Shown: positions 1-5,553 of the stretch, piece by piece
Position numbering within the stretch: position 1 is the first letter of the stretch
Layout of the letters: every line of letters starts with the position of its first letter
Assembly: GCF_040392825.1 (NCBI RefSeq)
Contig: NZ_JBEBVH010000258.1
Coordinates: forward strand, 1 to 5,553
DNA length: 5,553 bases
DNA from: Pseudopedobacter sp040392825
Lineage (GTDB): Bacteria > Bacteroidota > Bacteroidia > Sphingobacteriales > Sphingobacteriaceae
Direction of reading: 5' to 3'
The notes under the pieces: generated by a model
Databases searched by the model: none
What the model was told of the DNA's origin: nothing
What the model saw: only the letters and a program-made list of their open reading frames with translations
Program-made: the position numbers and the translations under genes

Positions 1-99
1 CAGAGTTATCTTTTTAGAACCCTCTAAAGTTATCGGTTTGGGTGTTTGAGCAAGCGCATAATTCCCTAGTAAGAAGAAAATAAAAATAAATTTATTCAT
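1..99 (-). CDS. N-terminus of an unidentified secreted protein (partial)
   Basis: An open frame begins with ATG at 99-97 on the minus strand and stays open for 33 codons to the window edge, so only the N-terminus is visible. It has a typical signal peptide: a short charged start (MNK), a hydrophobic stretch rich in Phe, Ile and Leu (about residues 4-12), then a small-residue motif ALA followed by Gln, which suggests signal peptidase I cleavage after residue 17. Glutamine just after the cleavage site is common in exported Bacteroidota proteins. No Cys follows, so it is not an obvious lipoprotein. The mature part seen here (TPKPITLEGSKKITL) is too short to assign a family. It lies 27 nt downstream of the thiolase stop on the same strand, with no terminator between them, so cotranscription is plausible. 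No Shine-Dalgarno sequence is visible. The frame and signal peptide are seen directly; the function is unknown. Confidence 0.7.
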   Translation of the reverse strand, partial: MNKFIFIFFLLGNYALAQTPKPITLEGSKKITL

Positions 100-126
100 T
101 TAATAAGATAAGTACGGATTGATATT

Positions 127-1308
127 TTATAGATTCTCAATTACAATTGAGCTGGCGCCACCGCCACCATTACAGATCCCTGCGACTCCTATTCGGCCTT
201 TATTCTGTTCAAGCACATTCAATAGTGTAACGACTATTCTTGCACCTGAAGCGCCTAAGGGATGTCCCATCGCAACTGCACCCCCATTAACATTGACCCT
301 TTCATCCGACAAATTTAATAATTTGTTGTTAGTTAAAGAAACTACCGAGAAAGCTTCGTTGATTTCATAATAATCTACATCCTTGCTTTCAATGTTCGCT
401 AGCTTCAATGCTTTTGGTATTGCTTTGGAAGGTGCTGTTGTAAACCATTCCGGAGCTTGTTGTGCATCTGCATAGCTTAATATTCGCGCAATGGGCTTTA
501 AGCCAAGTTCTTCTAATTTTTGCTTACTCATTAATATCAGGGCTGCTGCGCCATCATTTAAGGTTGATGCATTAGCAGCTGTTACTGTACCTTCTTTTTG
601 AAAAACTGGTTTTAATGCAGGAATTTTCTCAAAGTTAACATTGTATATTTCTTCGTCTTCGTCAATAATGGTGATCTCTCCTTTACGCCCAACAATCTCA
701 ATGGGAACGATCTCTTTTTTAAACTTTCCATCTTTAGAAGCACGTTGAGCTCTTTTGTAAGACTCAATTGCATAAGCATCCTGATCTTCGCGAGATATAT
801 TACATTCGCTCGCACAAAGTTCGGCTGCGGAACCCATATGGTAGTCGTTATAGACATCCCATAGACCGTCTTTTACTAATCCATCTATTAGTTCACTGTT
901 TCCTAAGCGATAGCCTGTTCTTGCCTTATCTAAATAATATGGGACATTACTCATGCTTTCTGTGCCAGCGGCTACTACTATGTCGTTTTGCCCTAAAGAA
1001 ATGCTTTGTGCAGCTAACATAATGGCTTTCATACCTGATGCACAAACTTTATTTACGGTAGTTGCAGGGATATCTGCTAAGCCAGCAAACTTTGCTGCCT
1101 GTGTGGCGGGAGCTTGTCCTAAATTTGCAGATAGTACGTTTCCTAAATAAATTTCTTCGACTTGGCCGGGATTAATGTTTGCACGCTTAACAGCTTCAGT
1201 GATTGCCTTACCAGCTAATTCTGTAGCAGATAGAGCAGATAGTTTTCCACCAAAGCTTCCAATGGGAGTTCTTACGGCCGATACAATAAATACTTCCTGG
1301 ATTGACAT
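127..1308 (-). CDS. atoB: Acetyl-CoA C-acetyltransferase (thiolase, ACAT1/AtoB type)
   Basis: This cytosolic enzyme condenses two acetyl-CoA to acetoacetyl-CoA, or cleaves acetoacetyl-CoA in the reverse direction. At 393 residues it has the usual full length for the family. All catalytic elements are present: nucleophile Cys89 in VCASGMKA, the HMGS loop with His157, NEAF at 317-320, GHPLGASGAR with His349, and Cys379 in CNGGGGAS at the C-terminus. The N-terminal thiolase domain covers roughly residues 4-265 and the C-terminal domain 275-392. The VKDGL, TAANASTLNDGAAAL and CNGGGGAS segments resemble human mitochondrial ACAT1 more than I would expect of PhaA-type bacterial enzymes. The HMG motif points to short-chain 3-ketoacyl substrates, but a somewhat broader acyl-CoA specificity cannot be excluded, and the symbol is given at family level. 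The ATG at 1308 gives the standard MxxxEVFIVSAVRTPIG start. The gene diverges from the symporter operon and is followed closely by a secreted-protein gene. Confidence 0.95.
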   Translation of the reverse strand: MSIQEVFIVSAVRTPIGSFGGKLSALSATELAGKAITEAVKRANINPGQVEEIYLGNVLSANLGQAPATQAAKFAGLADIPATTVNKVCASGMKAIMLAAQSISLGQNDIVVAAGTESMSNVPYYLDKARTGYRLGNSELIDGLVKDGLWDVYNDYHMGSAAELCASECNISREDQDAYAIESYKRAQRASKDGKFKKEIVPIEIVGRKGEITIIDEDEEIYNVNFEKIPALKPVFQKEGTVTAANASTLNDGAAALILMSKQKLEELGLKPIARILSYADAQQAPEWFTTAPSKAIPKALKLANIESKDVDYYEINEAFSVVSLTNNKLLNLSDERVNVNGGAVAMGHPLGASGARIVVTLLNVLEQNKGRIGVAGICNGGGGASSIVIENL

Positions 1309-1342
1309 ATTGTATTTTTTGCTTTTTGTGGAGGTAATGGTG

Positions 1343-1388
1343 TTTGTTACAATTCGTTAGTTGCTATTTATAACAAATGTATAACAAA
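1343..1388. repeat. TTTGTTA motif cluster: one inverted and two direct copies
   Basis: The plus strand carries TTTGTTA at 1343-1349 and its complement ATAACAAA twice, at 1370-1377 and 1381-1388. The first and second copies form an inverted repeat of 7 bp with a 21-nt spacer. The second and third are direct repeats offset by 11 bp, close to one helical turn. The cluster lies between the two divergent genes and overlaps the candidate thiolase -7 element, the geometry expected of an operator. AT-rich sequence makes chance matches easy, so a regulatory role is inference only. Confidence 0.4.
1374..1381 (-). promoter_or_regulatory. Candidate -7 promoter element for the thiolase gene
   Basis: Read on the minus strand this is TACATTTG, an exact match to the Bacteroidota -7 consensus TAnnTTTG, lying 65 nt upstream of the thiolase ATG. 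I see no TTG at the expected -33 position about 17-23 nt further upstream, so it is only half a promoter. The element overlaps the repeated TTTGTTAT motif, so a protein bound there would cover it. The match is seen directly; the function is inferred. Confidence 0.35.
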
Positions 1389-1440
1389 ATATTGCCATTG
1401 GAGGTTTTCGGCTTTCTGTAGTATTTAAATTTCTTCGGAA

Positions 1441-1471
1441 TTTTGTAAATATCGAATTTTTTGTCAATTTG
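1441..1471 (+). promoter_or_regulatory. Weak candidate promoter for the DUF485/symporter operon
   Basis: TTTTG at 1441-1445 is followed, after an 18-nt gap, by TCAATTTG at 1464-1471, which matches five of the six fixed positions of the Bacteroidota -7 consensus TAnnTTTG. The spacing is within the range for this promoter class. It would give a leader of roughly 75-80 nt before the ATG at 1556. No better plus-strand candidate was found in the 247-nt intergenic region, but the evidence is consensus matching by eye only. Confidence 0.25.
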
Positions 1472-1531
1472 GTTTTGCAATCTGAAGAGTTTATGAAGTT
1501 TTAATTATAAAACGTTCAGTCTTCTGCTTTC

Positions 1532-1549
1532 TTTTAACCAGTTTTAACC
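1532..1549 (+). repeat. Two direct copies of TTTTAACC just before the DUF485 start
   Basis: TTTTAACC occurs at 1532-1539 and again at 1542-1549, a 10-bp period that ends 6 nt before the start codon at 1556. The two copies are flanked by CA/G and CG. They occupy the place where a ribosome-binding site would normally lie, and no purine-rich Shine-Dalgarno sequence is present there. It may be a chance duplication. Confidence 0.4.
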
Positions 1550-1555
1550 GATTTT

Positions 1556-1852
1556 ATGATTCACAAACCTTCTATTTCTCACAAACCTGATTATGCTTCA
1601 AAGAAAAAAGCGCGCTTAGGAATTATTTTTTTCTTTATTTACTTCATCCTCTATGGAGGCTTTGTGGCTATAGGGGTAATTAATTATGAATTATTAGCTA
1701 TTGAAACCCTTGGAGGGTTGAATTTAGCGACCCTTTATGGTATTGGTTTGATCGTTTTTGCTGTACTATTGGGGATTCTTTATAATTTTTTCTGCTCGCG
1801 CTATGAAGATCAAATGGAAAAGGAAATGGAAGGGAAGGAGGTTGAATTATGA
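1556..1852 (+). CDS. DUF485 family small membrane protein (YjcH-like), symporter partner
   Basis: This 98-residue protein has the DUF485 layout: a basic N-terminal tail (KKKAR at about 16-20), a first membrane segment at about 22-45, the conserved GGL motif (GGLNLATLYGIG, about 53-64), a second membrane segment at about 57-79, and a charged C-terminal tail (RYEDQMEKEMEGKE). In E. coli the equivalent gene, yjcH, sits directly upstream of the acetate permease gene actP, and the same order is seen here. The molecular role of DUF485 proteins is not established; a small partner or assembly factor for the symporter is an inference from gene order. Its stop codon overlaps the symporter start in ATGA (1849-1852), which implies cotranscription and probably translational coupling. 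The ATG at 1556 gives a length typical of the family. The related DUF4212 family was considered, but the GGL region and the charged end fit DUF485 better. Confidence 0.85.
   Translation: MIHKPSISHKPDYASKKKARLGIIFFFIYFILYGGFVAIGVINYELLAIETLGGLNLATLYGIGLIVFAVLLGILYNFFCSRYEDQMEKEMEGKEVEL
1835..1841 (+). promoter_or_regulatory. Strong ribosome-binding site for the symporter gene
   Basis: AAGGAGG lies 7 nt upstream of the symporter ATG at 1849, inside the last codons of the DUF485 gene. It is an almost ideal Shine-Dalgarno sequence. The thiolase, DUF485 and HD genes in this window have none, as is usual in Bacteroidota. It supports the 1849 start. Part of the match is forced by Lys/Glu-rich coding (KEMEGKEV), so it may be incidental. 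Confidence 0.55.
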
Positions 1853-3747
1853 TTTATGGGATCTCTTATACTGCATTGTTCTTTTTTATTGTATTTGTAG
1901 GTTTGGTATTAGGCCTTTCGTTTTATTTTGGAAGGAAGACTAAATCTGCCTCATCGTACTATGCCGCAGGTGGACAAATTCATTGGTCAATCAATGGGGT
2001 AGCATTTGCAGGAGATTATTTGTCTGCAGCATCCTTTTTAGGAATTTGCGGAATGATTGCCGTTTCTGGTTTTGATGGCTTTTTATATGCTATTGGTTTT
2101 TTAGCCGGGTGGATGGTTGCTCTCTTTTTAGTAGCCGAACCTTTTAAGAAATTAGGAAAGTATACCTTTTCTGATGCTCTAAACTCAACCTTTAAATCAA
2201 GGCTGGTTACGTTGACTGCATCTATCAGTACGTTAATTGTTTCCATCTTTTACCTAATCCCTCAAATGGTTGGAGCAGGTGATTTGGTGACTCCATTATT
2301 GGGCTTACCTCATTGGGTAGGTGTATTTTTAGTAGGTATTATCGTTATTGTTATTGTTGCCACAGCAGGAATGACATCTACAACCTATGTTCAGTTCTTA
2401 AAGGGCGGGCTATTGATAGTACTATCAACTATTTTAACCATATATATTCTGAAGAATGGTTTTACCTTAAATCCAGATCATAAAAATCAAGCCTATCATG
2501 AATTTTTAGAGCTCTCGCCGGAGATAAAAGACGGTAAGGTAGAAAGGGTAGAGAATTGGAATGTAATAACCCAAACTGAGGTACAGGGGAAAGAGTTTGT
2601 GAATCTTGAGAAAGATGGTGTATCCAGATGGTTTGATCTTGTACAATCGGATAATCGCTATGTATTAAAAGAAGTATTATCGATTACAGAAGATGAAAAT
2701 GGAACTCAGCTTTATAACGGAGAGCCAAAAGAAAACGGTAATTTTTATCAGGTTGGCCACTTAAGTAAGATAATTGTTAATGGCAAAGAGGTTGATAAAA
2801 CAGGTCCTGTAGGACCCTTTGAATATTTGAATATTATTAAAGAGAGTACAGTTGTTCGATTTACAAATGTGAAGTTCCTGGATAATAATGGAAATGTATC
2901 TTTATTTTATCAAAATGAAATTGAGGGTAAAGATTTTCTTTTACCAGGCTTAAAATATAAGATTGGTAAAGGTGCAAGTTTATGGAGTAAAATGGATTTT
3001 GTTTCATTAATGCTGGCTCTGTTTTTAGGCACTGCTGCTTTGCCGCATATTTTGATACGGTATTATACTGTGCATTCTCCAAGGGATGCCCGGAAATCAA
3101 CTATTCTTGCAATTGCAGCAATTGGCACTTTCTATATACTGACATTATTTATGGGTTTAGGTGCAGCAACGAATGGTGTTATGGATGTTGAATCAAGCAA
3201 TATGGCAGCTCCGCTTTTGGCAAGAGCTTTTGGAGTAGTACTTTTTTCAGTTATCTCGGCCATTGCATTTGCAACTGTTTTAGGAACGGTTGCCGGATTG
3301 CTTGTTGCATCTTCAGGAGCAATTGCTCATGATCTTTTAGATGGTTATTTTAATAAAAATTTAAGCGATGTAAATAAAGTAAAAGCCGGGAAGATTGCCG
3401 CTATTGTTGTTGGTTTATTTGCTATAGCTTTAGGGGTTTCCTTTAAAGGTATGAACGTTTCTTTCCTTGTTGGTTGGGCTTTTGCCATAGCAGCATCAGC
3501 TAATTTACCAGCGATATTGTTTCTTCTATTCTGGAAAAAAACAACTGCCAAAGGGATTTCTTGGTCGATTGTAATGGGTATTGTTTCATCGTTGGCTATT
3601 ATTTTAACATCTCCATCTATGTGGGCTCTTTATGGTTTAAACCCTATAGATGCTATACATCAATTGGAAAATCCAGCTATAATTTCCTTCCCATTATCTG
3701 CATTGACCTTATTTCTTATTTCATCTTTTAAAAAAAATATTAAATGA
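1849..3747 (+). CDS. actP: Cation:acetate symporter, SSS family (ActP-like), with large insertion
   Basis: This inner-membrane Na+:solute symporter of the SSS family (LeuT fold) most likely imports acetate or related short monocarboxylates. Family hallmarks that match E. coli ActP are SSYYAAGGQI (35-44), AGDYLSAASFLGI (54-66), the IPQMVGAG segment (137-144), GTAALPHILIRYYTV with PRDARKS (394-417), NMAAPLLA (451-458), AFATVLGTVAGLLVASSGA (473-491) followed by HDL, and FLVGWAFAIAAS (539-550). I count about 13 membrane segments, the first at about 6-27. It lacks the cleaved signal peptide of E. coli ActP. At 632 residues it exceeds ActP (549) because of a hydrophilic stretch at about 203-380 between TM6 and TM7, predicted periplasmic by the positive-inside rule. 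The C-terminal tail ends shortly after the last helix (FKKNIK). ATG 1849 overlaps the DUF485 stop and has a good ribosome-binding site. Exact substrate and cation cannot be read from sequence; pyruvate or propionate are alternatives. Confidence 0.9.
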   Translation: MIYGISYTALFFFIVFVGLVLGLSFYFGRKTKSASSYYAAGGQIHWSINGVAFAGDYLSAASFLGICGMIAVSGFDGFLYAIGFLAGWMVALFLVAEPFKKLGKYTFSDALNSTFKSRLVTLTASISTLIVSIFYLIPQMVGAGDLVTPLLGLPHWVGVFLVGIIVIVIVATAGMTSTTYVQFLKGGLLIVLSTILTIYILKNGFTLNPDHKNQAYHEFLELSPEIKDGKVERVENWNVITQTEVQGKEFVNLEKDGVSRWFDLVQSDNRYVLKEVLSITEDENGTQLYNGEPKENGNFYQVGHLSKIIVNGKEVDKTGPVGPFEYLNIIKESTVVRFTNVKFLDNNGNVSLFYQNEIEGKDFLLPGLKYKIGKGASLWSKMDFVSLMLALFLGTAALPHILIRYYTVHSPRDARKSTILAIAAIGTFYILTLFMGLGAATNGVMDVESSNMAAPLLARAFGVVLFSVISAIAFATVLGTVAGLLVASSGAIAHDLLDGYFNKNLSDVNKVKAGKIAAIVVGLFAIALGVSFKGMNVSFLVGWAFAIAASANLPAILFLLFWKKTTAKGISWSIVMGIVSSLAIILTSPSMWALYGLNPIDAIHQLENPAIISFPLSALTLFLISSFKKNIK

Positions 3748-3776
3748 TGAATAGGGTGTATTGTCTTTAGAAATCT

Positions 3777-3784
3777 TAATTTTG
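3777..3784 (+). promoter_or_regulatory. Candidate -7 element before the HD phosphohydrolase gene
   Basis: TAATTTTG matches the Bacteroidota -7 consensus TAnnTTTG exactly and lies in the 53-nt gap before the GTG start at 3801. Transcription would start roughly 5-8 nt after the box and leave a leader of only about 10 nt. The nearest upstream TTG (3761-3763) is only 13 nt away, too close for a normal -33 element, so the gene may instead depend on readthrough from the symporter. The motif is seen; the function is uncertain. Confidence 0.3.
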
Positions 3785-3800
3785 AATTAAACAATCGCCC

Positions 3801-5553
3801 GTGAATCGTTCTGCATCAACATATCGAATCAATTTATTTAGTCAGTATCCGCAATTTTTCAAATACGGATTGATGATTTTATGCATTGGTGTGATTGCAT
3901 TTTTCTTACCTAAACATCCAAGGTTTCGCTTTGAGTTTGAGAAAGGAAAAGTTTGGATGCATGAGGATCTTGTGTCGCCCTATAACTTTGCTATTCTAAA
4001 AACACAGGAGGAGATTAATAACGATCGCGATGATGTTTTACAGTCAATCAATCCAATCTATAATTTTCAATCCCAGATTGCAGAAAATCAGATAGCCAGA
4101 ATGCAGGCAGATTTGGAGACCAAATGGCGAAATACAACTTTTGATCAGGATCAGGAACCTGTTTACAATCAGTTTGCCACGGCAATTCTTCAGAAAATTT
4201 ATTCGGATGGAGTAATGTCGCCTACTAAGAAATTTCAAGTTGAGGGCGATAATTACAACCTTACTTTACTCACGGATAATGTTTCTACTCAGAAAAATAC
4301 GGCAGATGTTTTTACACAAGAGAAGGCCTTGCAGTATATTGATGAAGCTATCAATGCAAATAATAAAATTGTAGAGAAGGAATGGTTGAAAAAGCTTATA
4401 CCTGATTATATACAGAATAATTATCTTTTTAACGAGCAGCTTACCAATAAGCTTGAGGCTGATGCTTTAGCAAATATTTCTACAACGAGAGGAATGGTTC
4501 AGAAAGGAGAGTTAATTATCTCCGAAGGTTCTACTATCAATAATGAGGCTTATCAAAAGATAGAGTCTTTACGAGTGGCGTATGAGGAGGAGGCGCGTAT
4601 TGGTGGCGATATATCGGTTGTGGTATTAGGGCAGGTATTAATTGTCGGACTAATCATTATTCTTCTAATGACTTTCTTGTATTTATTTAGGAAAGATATA
4701 TTTGATGATAATCGTTTGTTAACGTTGATTTTGTTCGTGGTAACCTCCATGTTGGTTTTACTATCCTGGTCGGTTAATATCAGGCTTCCGAGTCTTTATT
4801 TTATACCATTCTGTATAGTACCAATAATTATCCGAGTTCTATTTGATACACGGATGGCACTCAACATTCACCTATTAATGGTATTGGTCGCTGCTTATTT
4901 TGTTCCTAATAGCTTTGAATTCGTGTTCTTGCAGTTAACTGCTGGGATGGTAGCTATCTACAGTATAAAAACATTGGTAAAACGTGAGCAGTTTTTGCTT
5001 TCATCTATATTTATTTTGGGTACCTATTTCGTTGCTTATTTAGGGATGGTATTAATACGCAACGGGTCTGTGGATGAAGTTCGCTGGTTAGATTTTGTTC
5101 CTTTTGCTGTGAGTGTGCTCCTTACTTTATTGGCTTATCCATTGATTTATGCCTTTGAACGTTTTTTTGGAATTACGTCCGACGTAACGTTGATGGAGTT
5201 AACCAATACGAATTCCCGCTTATTGCGTGAAATGTCATACAAAGCTCCAGGTACATTTCAGCACTCTCTGCAGGTAGCTAACTTAGCTGAGGCAGCAATG
5301 TATAAAATAGGAGGAAACACCTTGTTAATTCGCGCGGGTGCTTTGTATCATGATATTGGTAAGATCATGAATCCTCAATACTTTATAGAGAACCAGACCA
5401 AAGGATATAATCCGCATGATGGACTGACTTTTGAGCAAAGTGCTCAAATTATTATTGCGCATGTTCCTAAAGGTATGGAGATGGCTCGGAAAGCAGGTTT
5501 GCCTGAAGAGATCATCGATTTTATCAAATCACATCATGGAACTACCCGCGTAG
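3801..5553 (+). CDS. pgpH: 7TM-HD family phosphohydrolase, PgpH-like c-di-AMP phosphodiesterase (3' partial)
   Basis: The frame is open for 584 codons to the window edge. The architecture is that of PgpH/YqfF: one N-terminal membrane helix (about 22-37), an extracytoplasmic 7TMR-HDED sensor domain (about 45-265, including GMVQKGELIISEG at 231-243), a block of seven membrane helices (about 270-452), then a cytoplasmic HD domain. Metal-binding residues are visible as His488 (TFQHSLQVANLAE), His517-Asp518 (ALYHDIGK), His554 (IIAHV) and His578-His579 (SHHGTTR). PgpH proteins of Firmicutes hydrolyse c-di-AMP to pApA; that activity here is inferred from the family. The last metal ligand and about 100 residues should lie beyond the window. 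An in-frame stop at 3783-3785 limits the N-terminus, and GTG at 3801 is the only usual start before ATG 3873. ATG 3873 lies inside the first helix, so GTG is preferred. There is no Shine-Dalgarno sequence. It may be cotranscribed with the symporter. Confidence 0.92.
   Translation, partial: MNRSASTYRINLFSQYPQFFKYGLMILCIGVIAFFLPKHPRFRFEFEKGKVWMHEDLVSPYNFAILKTQEEINNDRDDVLQSINPIYNFQSQIAENQIARMQADLETKWRNTTFDQDQEPVYNQFATAILQKIYSDGVMSPTKKFQVEGDNYNLTLLTDNVSTQKNTADVFTQEKALQYIDEAINANNKIVEKEWLKKLIPDYIQNNYLFNEQLTNKLEADALANISTTRGMVQKGELIISEGSTINNEAYQKIESLRVAYEEEARIGGDISVVVLGQVLIVGLIIILLMTFLYLFRKDIFDDNRLLTLILFVVTSMLVLLSWSVNIRLPSLYFIPFCIVPIIIRVLFDTRMALNIHLLMVLVAAYFVPNSFEFVFLQLTAGMVAIYSIKTLVKREQFLLSSIFILGTYFVAYLGMVLIRNGSVDEVRWLDFVPFAVSVLLTLLAYPLIYAFERFFGITSDVTLMELTNTNSRLLREMSYKAPGTFQHSLQVANLAEAAMYKIGGNTLLIRAGALYHDIGKIMNPQYFIENQTKGYNPHDGLTFEQSAQIIIAHVPKGMEMARKAGLPEEIIDFIKSHHGTTRV

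Noticed and set aside
119..1360. Plus-strand open frames at 119-370, 768-1022, 953-1150 and 1175-1360, and a minus-strand frame at 612-857
   Set aside because: All overlap the well-supported thiolase gene, antisense or out of frame, and their translations show no family motifs. The last plus-strand one only partly enters the intergenic region.
1470..1479. TGG...TTGCA-like sequence considered as a sigma-54 promoter
   Set aside because: The two half-elements are only a few bases apart, far less than the fixed spacing sigma-54 needs, and the GC core is missing.
1758..1943. Plus-strand frame overlapping the DUF485/symporter junction
   Set aside because: It is an out-of-frame reading of both genes; the ATGA-linked genes explain the region fully.
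2016..3551. Minus-strand open frames at 2016-2246, 2861-3100 and 3345-3551 inside the symporter
   Set aside because: They are antisense to a strongly conserved coding region and show no recognisable protein features.
3776..3790. Perfect TTAATT-TTG-AATTAA inverted repeat between symporter and HD gene, considered as a terminator
   Set aside because: The stem is six A/T pairs only, the loop is three bases and no T-run follows, so it is too weak for an intrinsic terminator. It coincides with the TAATTTTG box and is probably simple AT-rich sequence.
3873..3875. ATG considered as the start of the HD phosphohydrolase
   Set aside because: It falls inside the first hydrophobic helix and would delete part of it; GTG 3801 gives the short cytoplasmic tail expected of the family.
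4044..4750. Minus-strand open frames at 4044-4238 and 4553-4750
   Set aside because: They lie antisense to the PgpH-like gene, whose plus-strand frame is uninterrupted and carries the family's full domain order.

Overview
The window comes from an AT-rich chromosome, most likely a member of the Bacteroidota. A Sphingobacteriaceae-like genus is my guess; I cannot confirm it from the sequence alone. The reasons are TAnnTTTG-type promoter elements, mostly absent Shine-Dalgarno sequences, and protein sequences that read like that phylum. Everything looks like chromosomal core or near-core metabolism. I see no mobile element, CRISPR array, tRNA or rRNA.

Layout. On the minus strand, a complete thiolase gene (127-1308) is followed after 27 nt by the first 33 codons of an unidentified secreted protein, which leaves the window at base 1. 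From a 247-nt intergenic region (1309-1555) the plus-strand genes diverge. They are a small DUF485 membrane protein (1556-1852), a 632-residue ActP-like sodium:acetate symporter (1849-3747) joined to it by an ATGA overlap, and, 53 nt further on, a 7TM-HD phosphohydrolase of the PgpH family. That last gene starts with GTG at 3801 and runs off the right edge.

How they may fit together. The DUF485/ActP pair imports acetate or another short monocarboxylate with Na+. Acetate activated to acetyl-CoA feeds the pool that the thiolase draws on or refills, so the divergent arrangement makes sense as a two-carbon metabolism locus with a shared control region. That region holds three copies of a TTTGTTA motif, which could be an operator. 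The PgpH-type protein is expected to hydrolyse the second messenger c-di-AMP, which controls ion and osmolyte balance. Its closeness to a cation symporter is suggestive but may be chance.

Most worth a second look are the roughly 170-residue non-membrane insertion in the symporter, predicted periplasmic and absent from E. coli ActP; the thiolase's resemblance to K+-activated mitochondrial ACAT1; and the repeats between the divergent genes. I did not find convincing evidence of a wholly new system.
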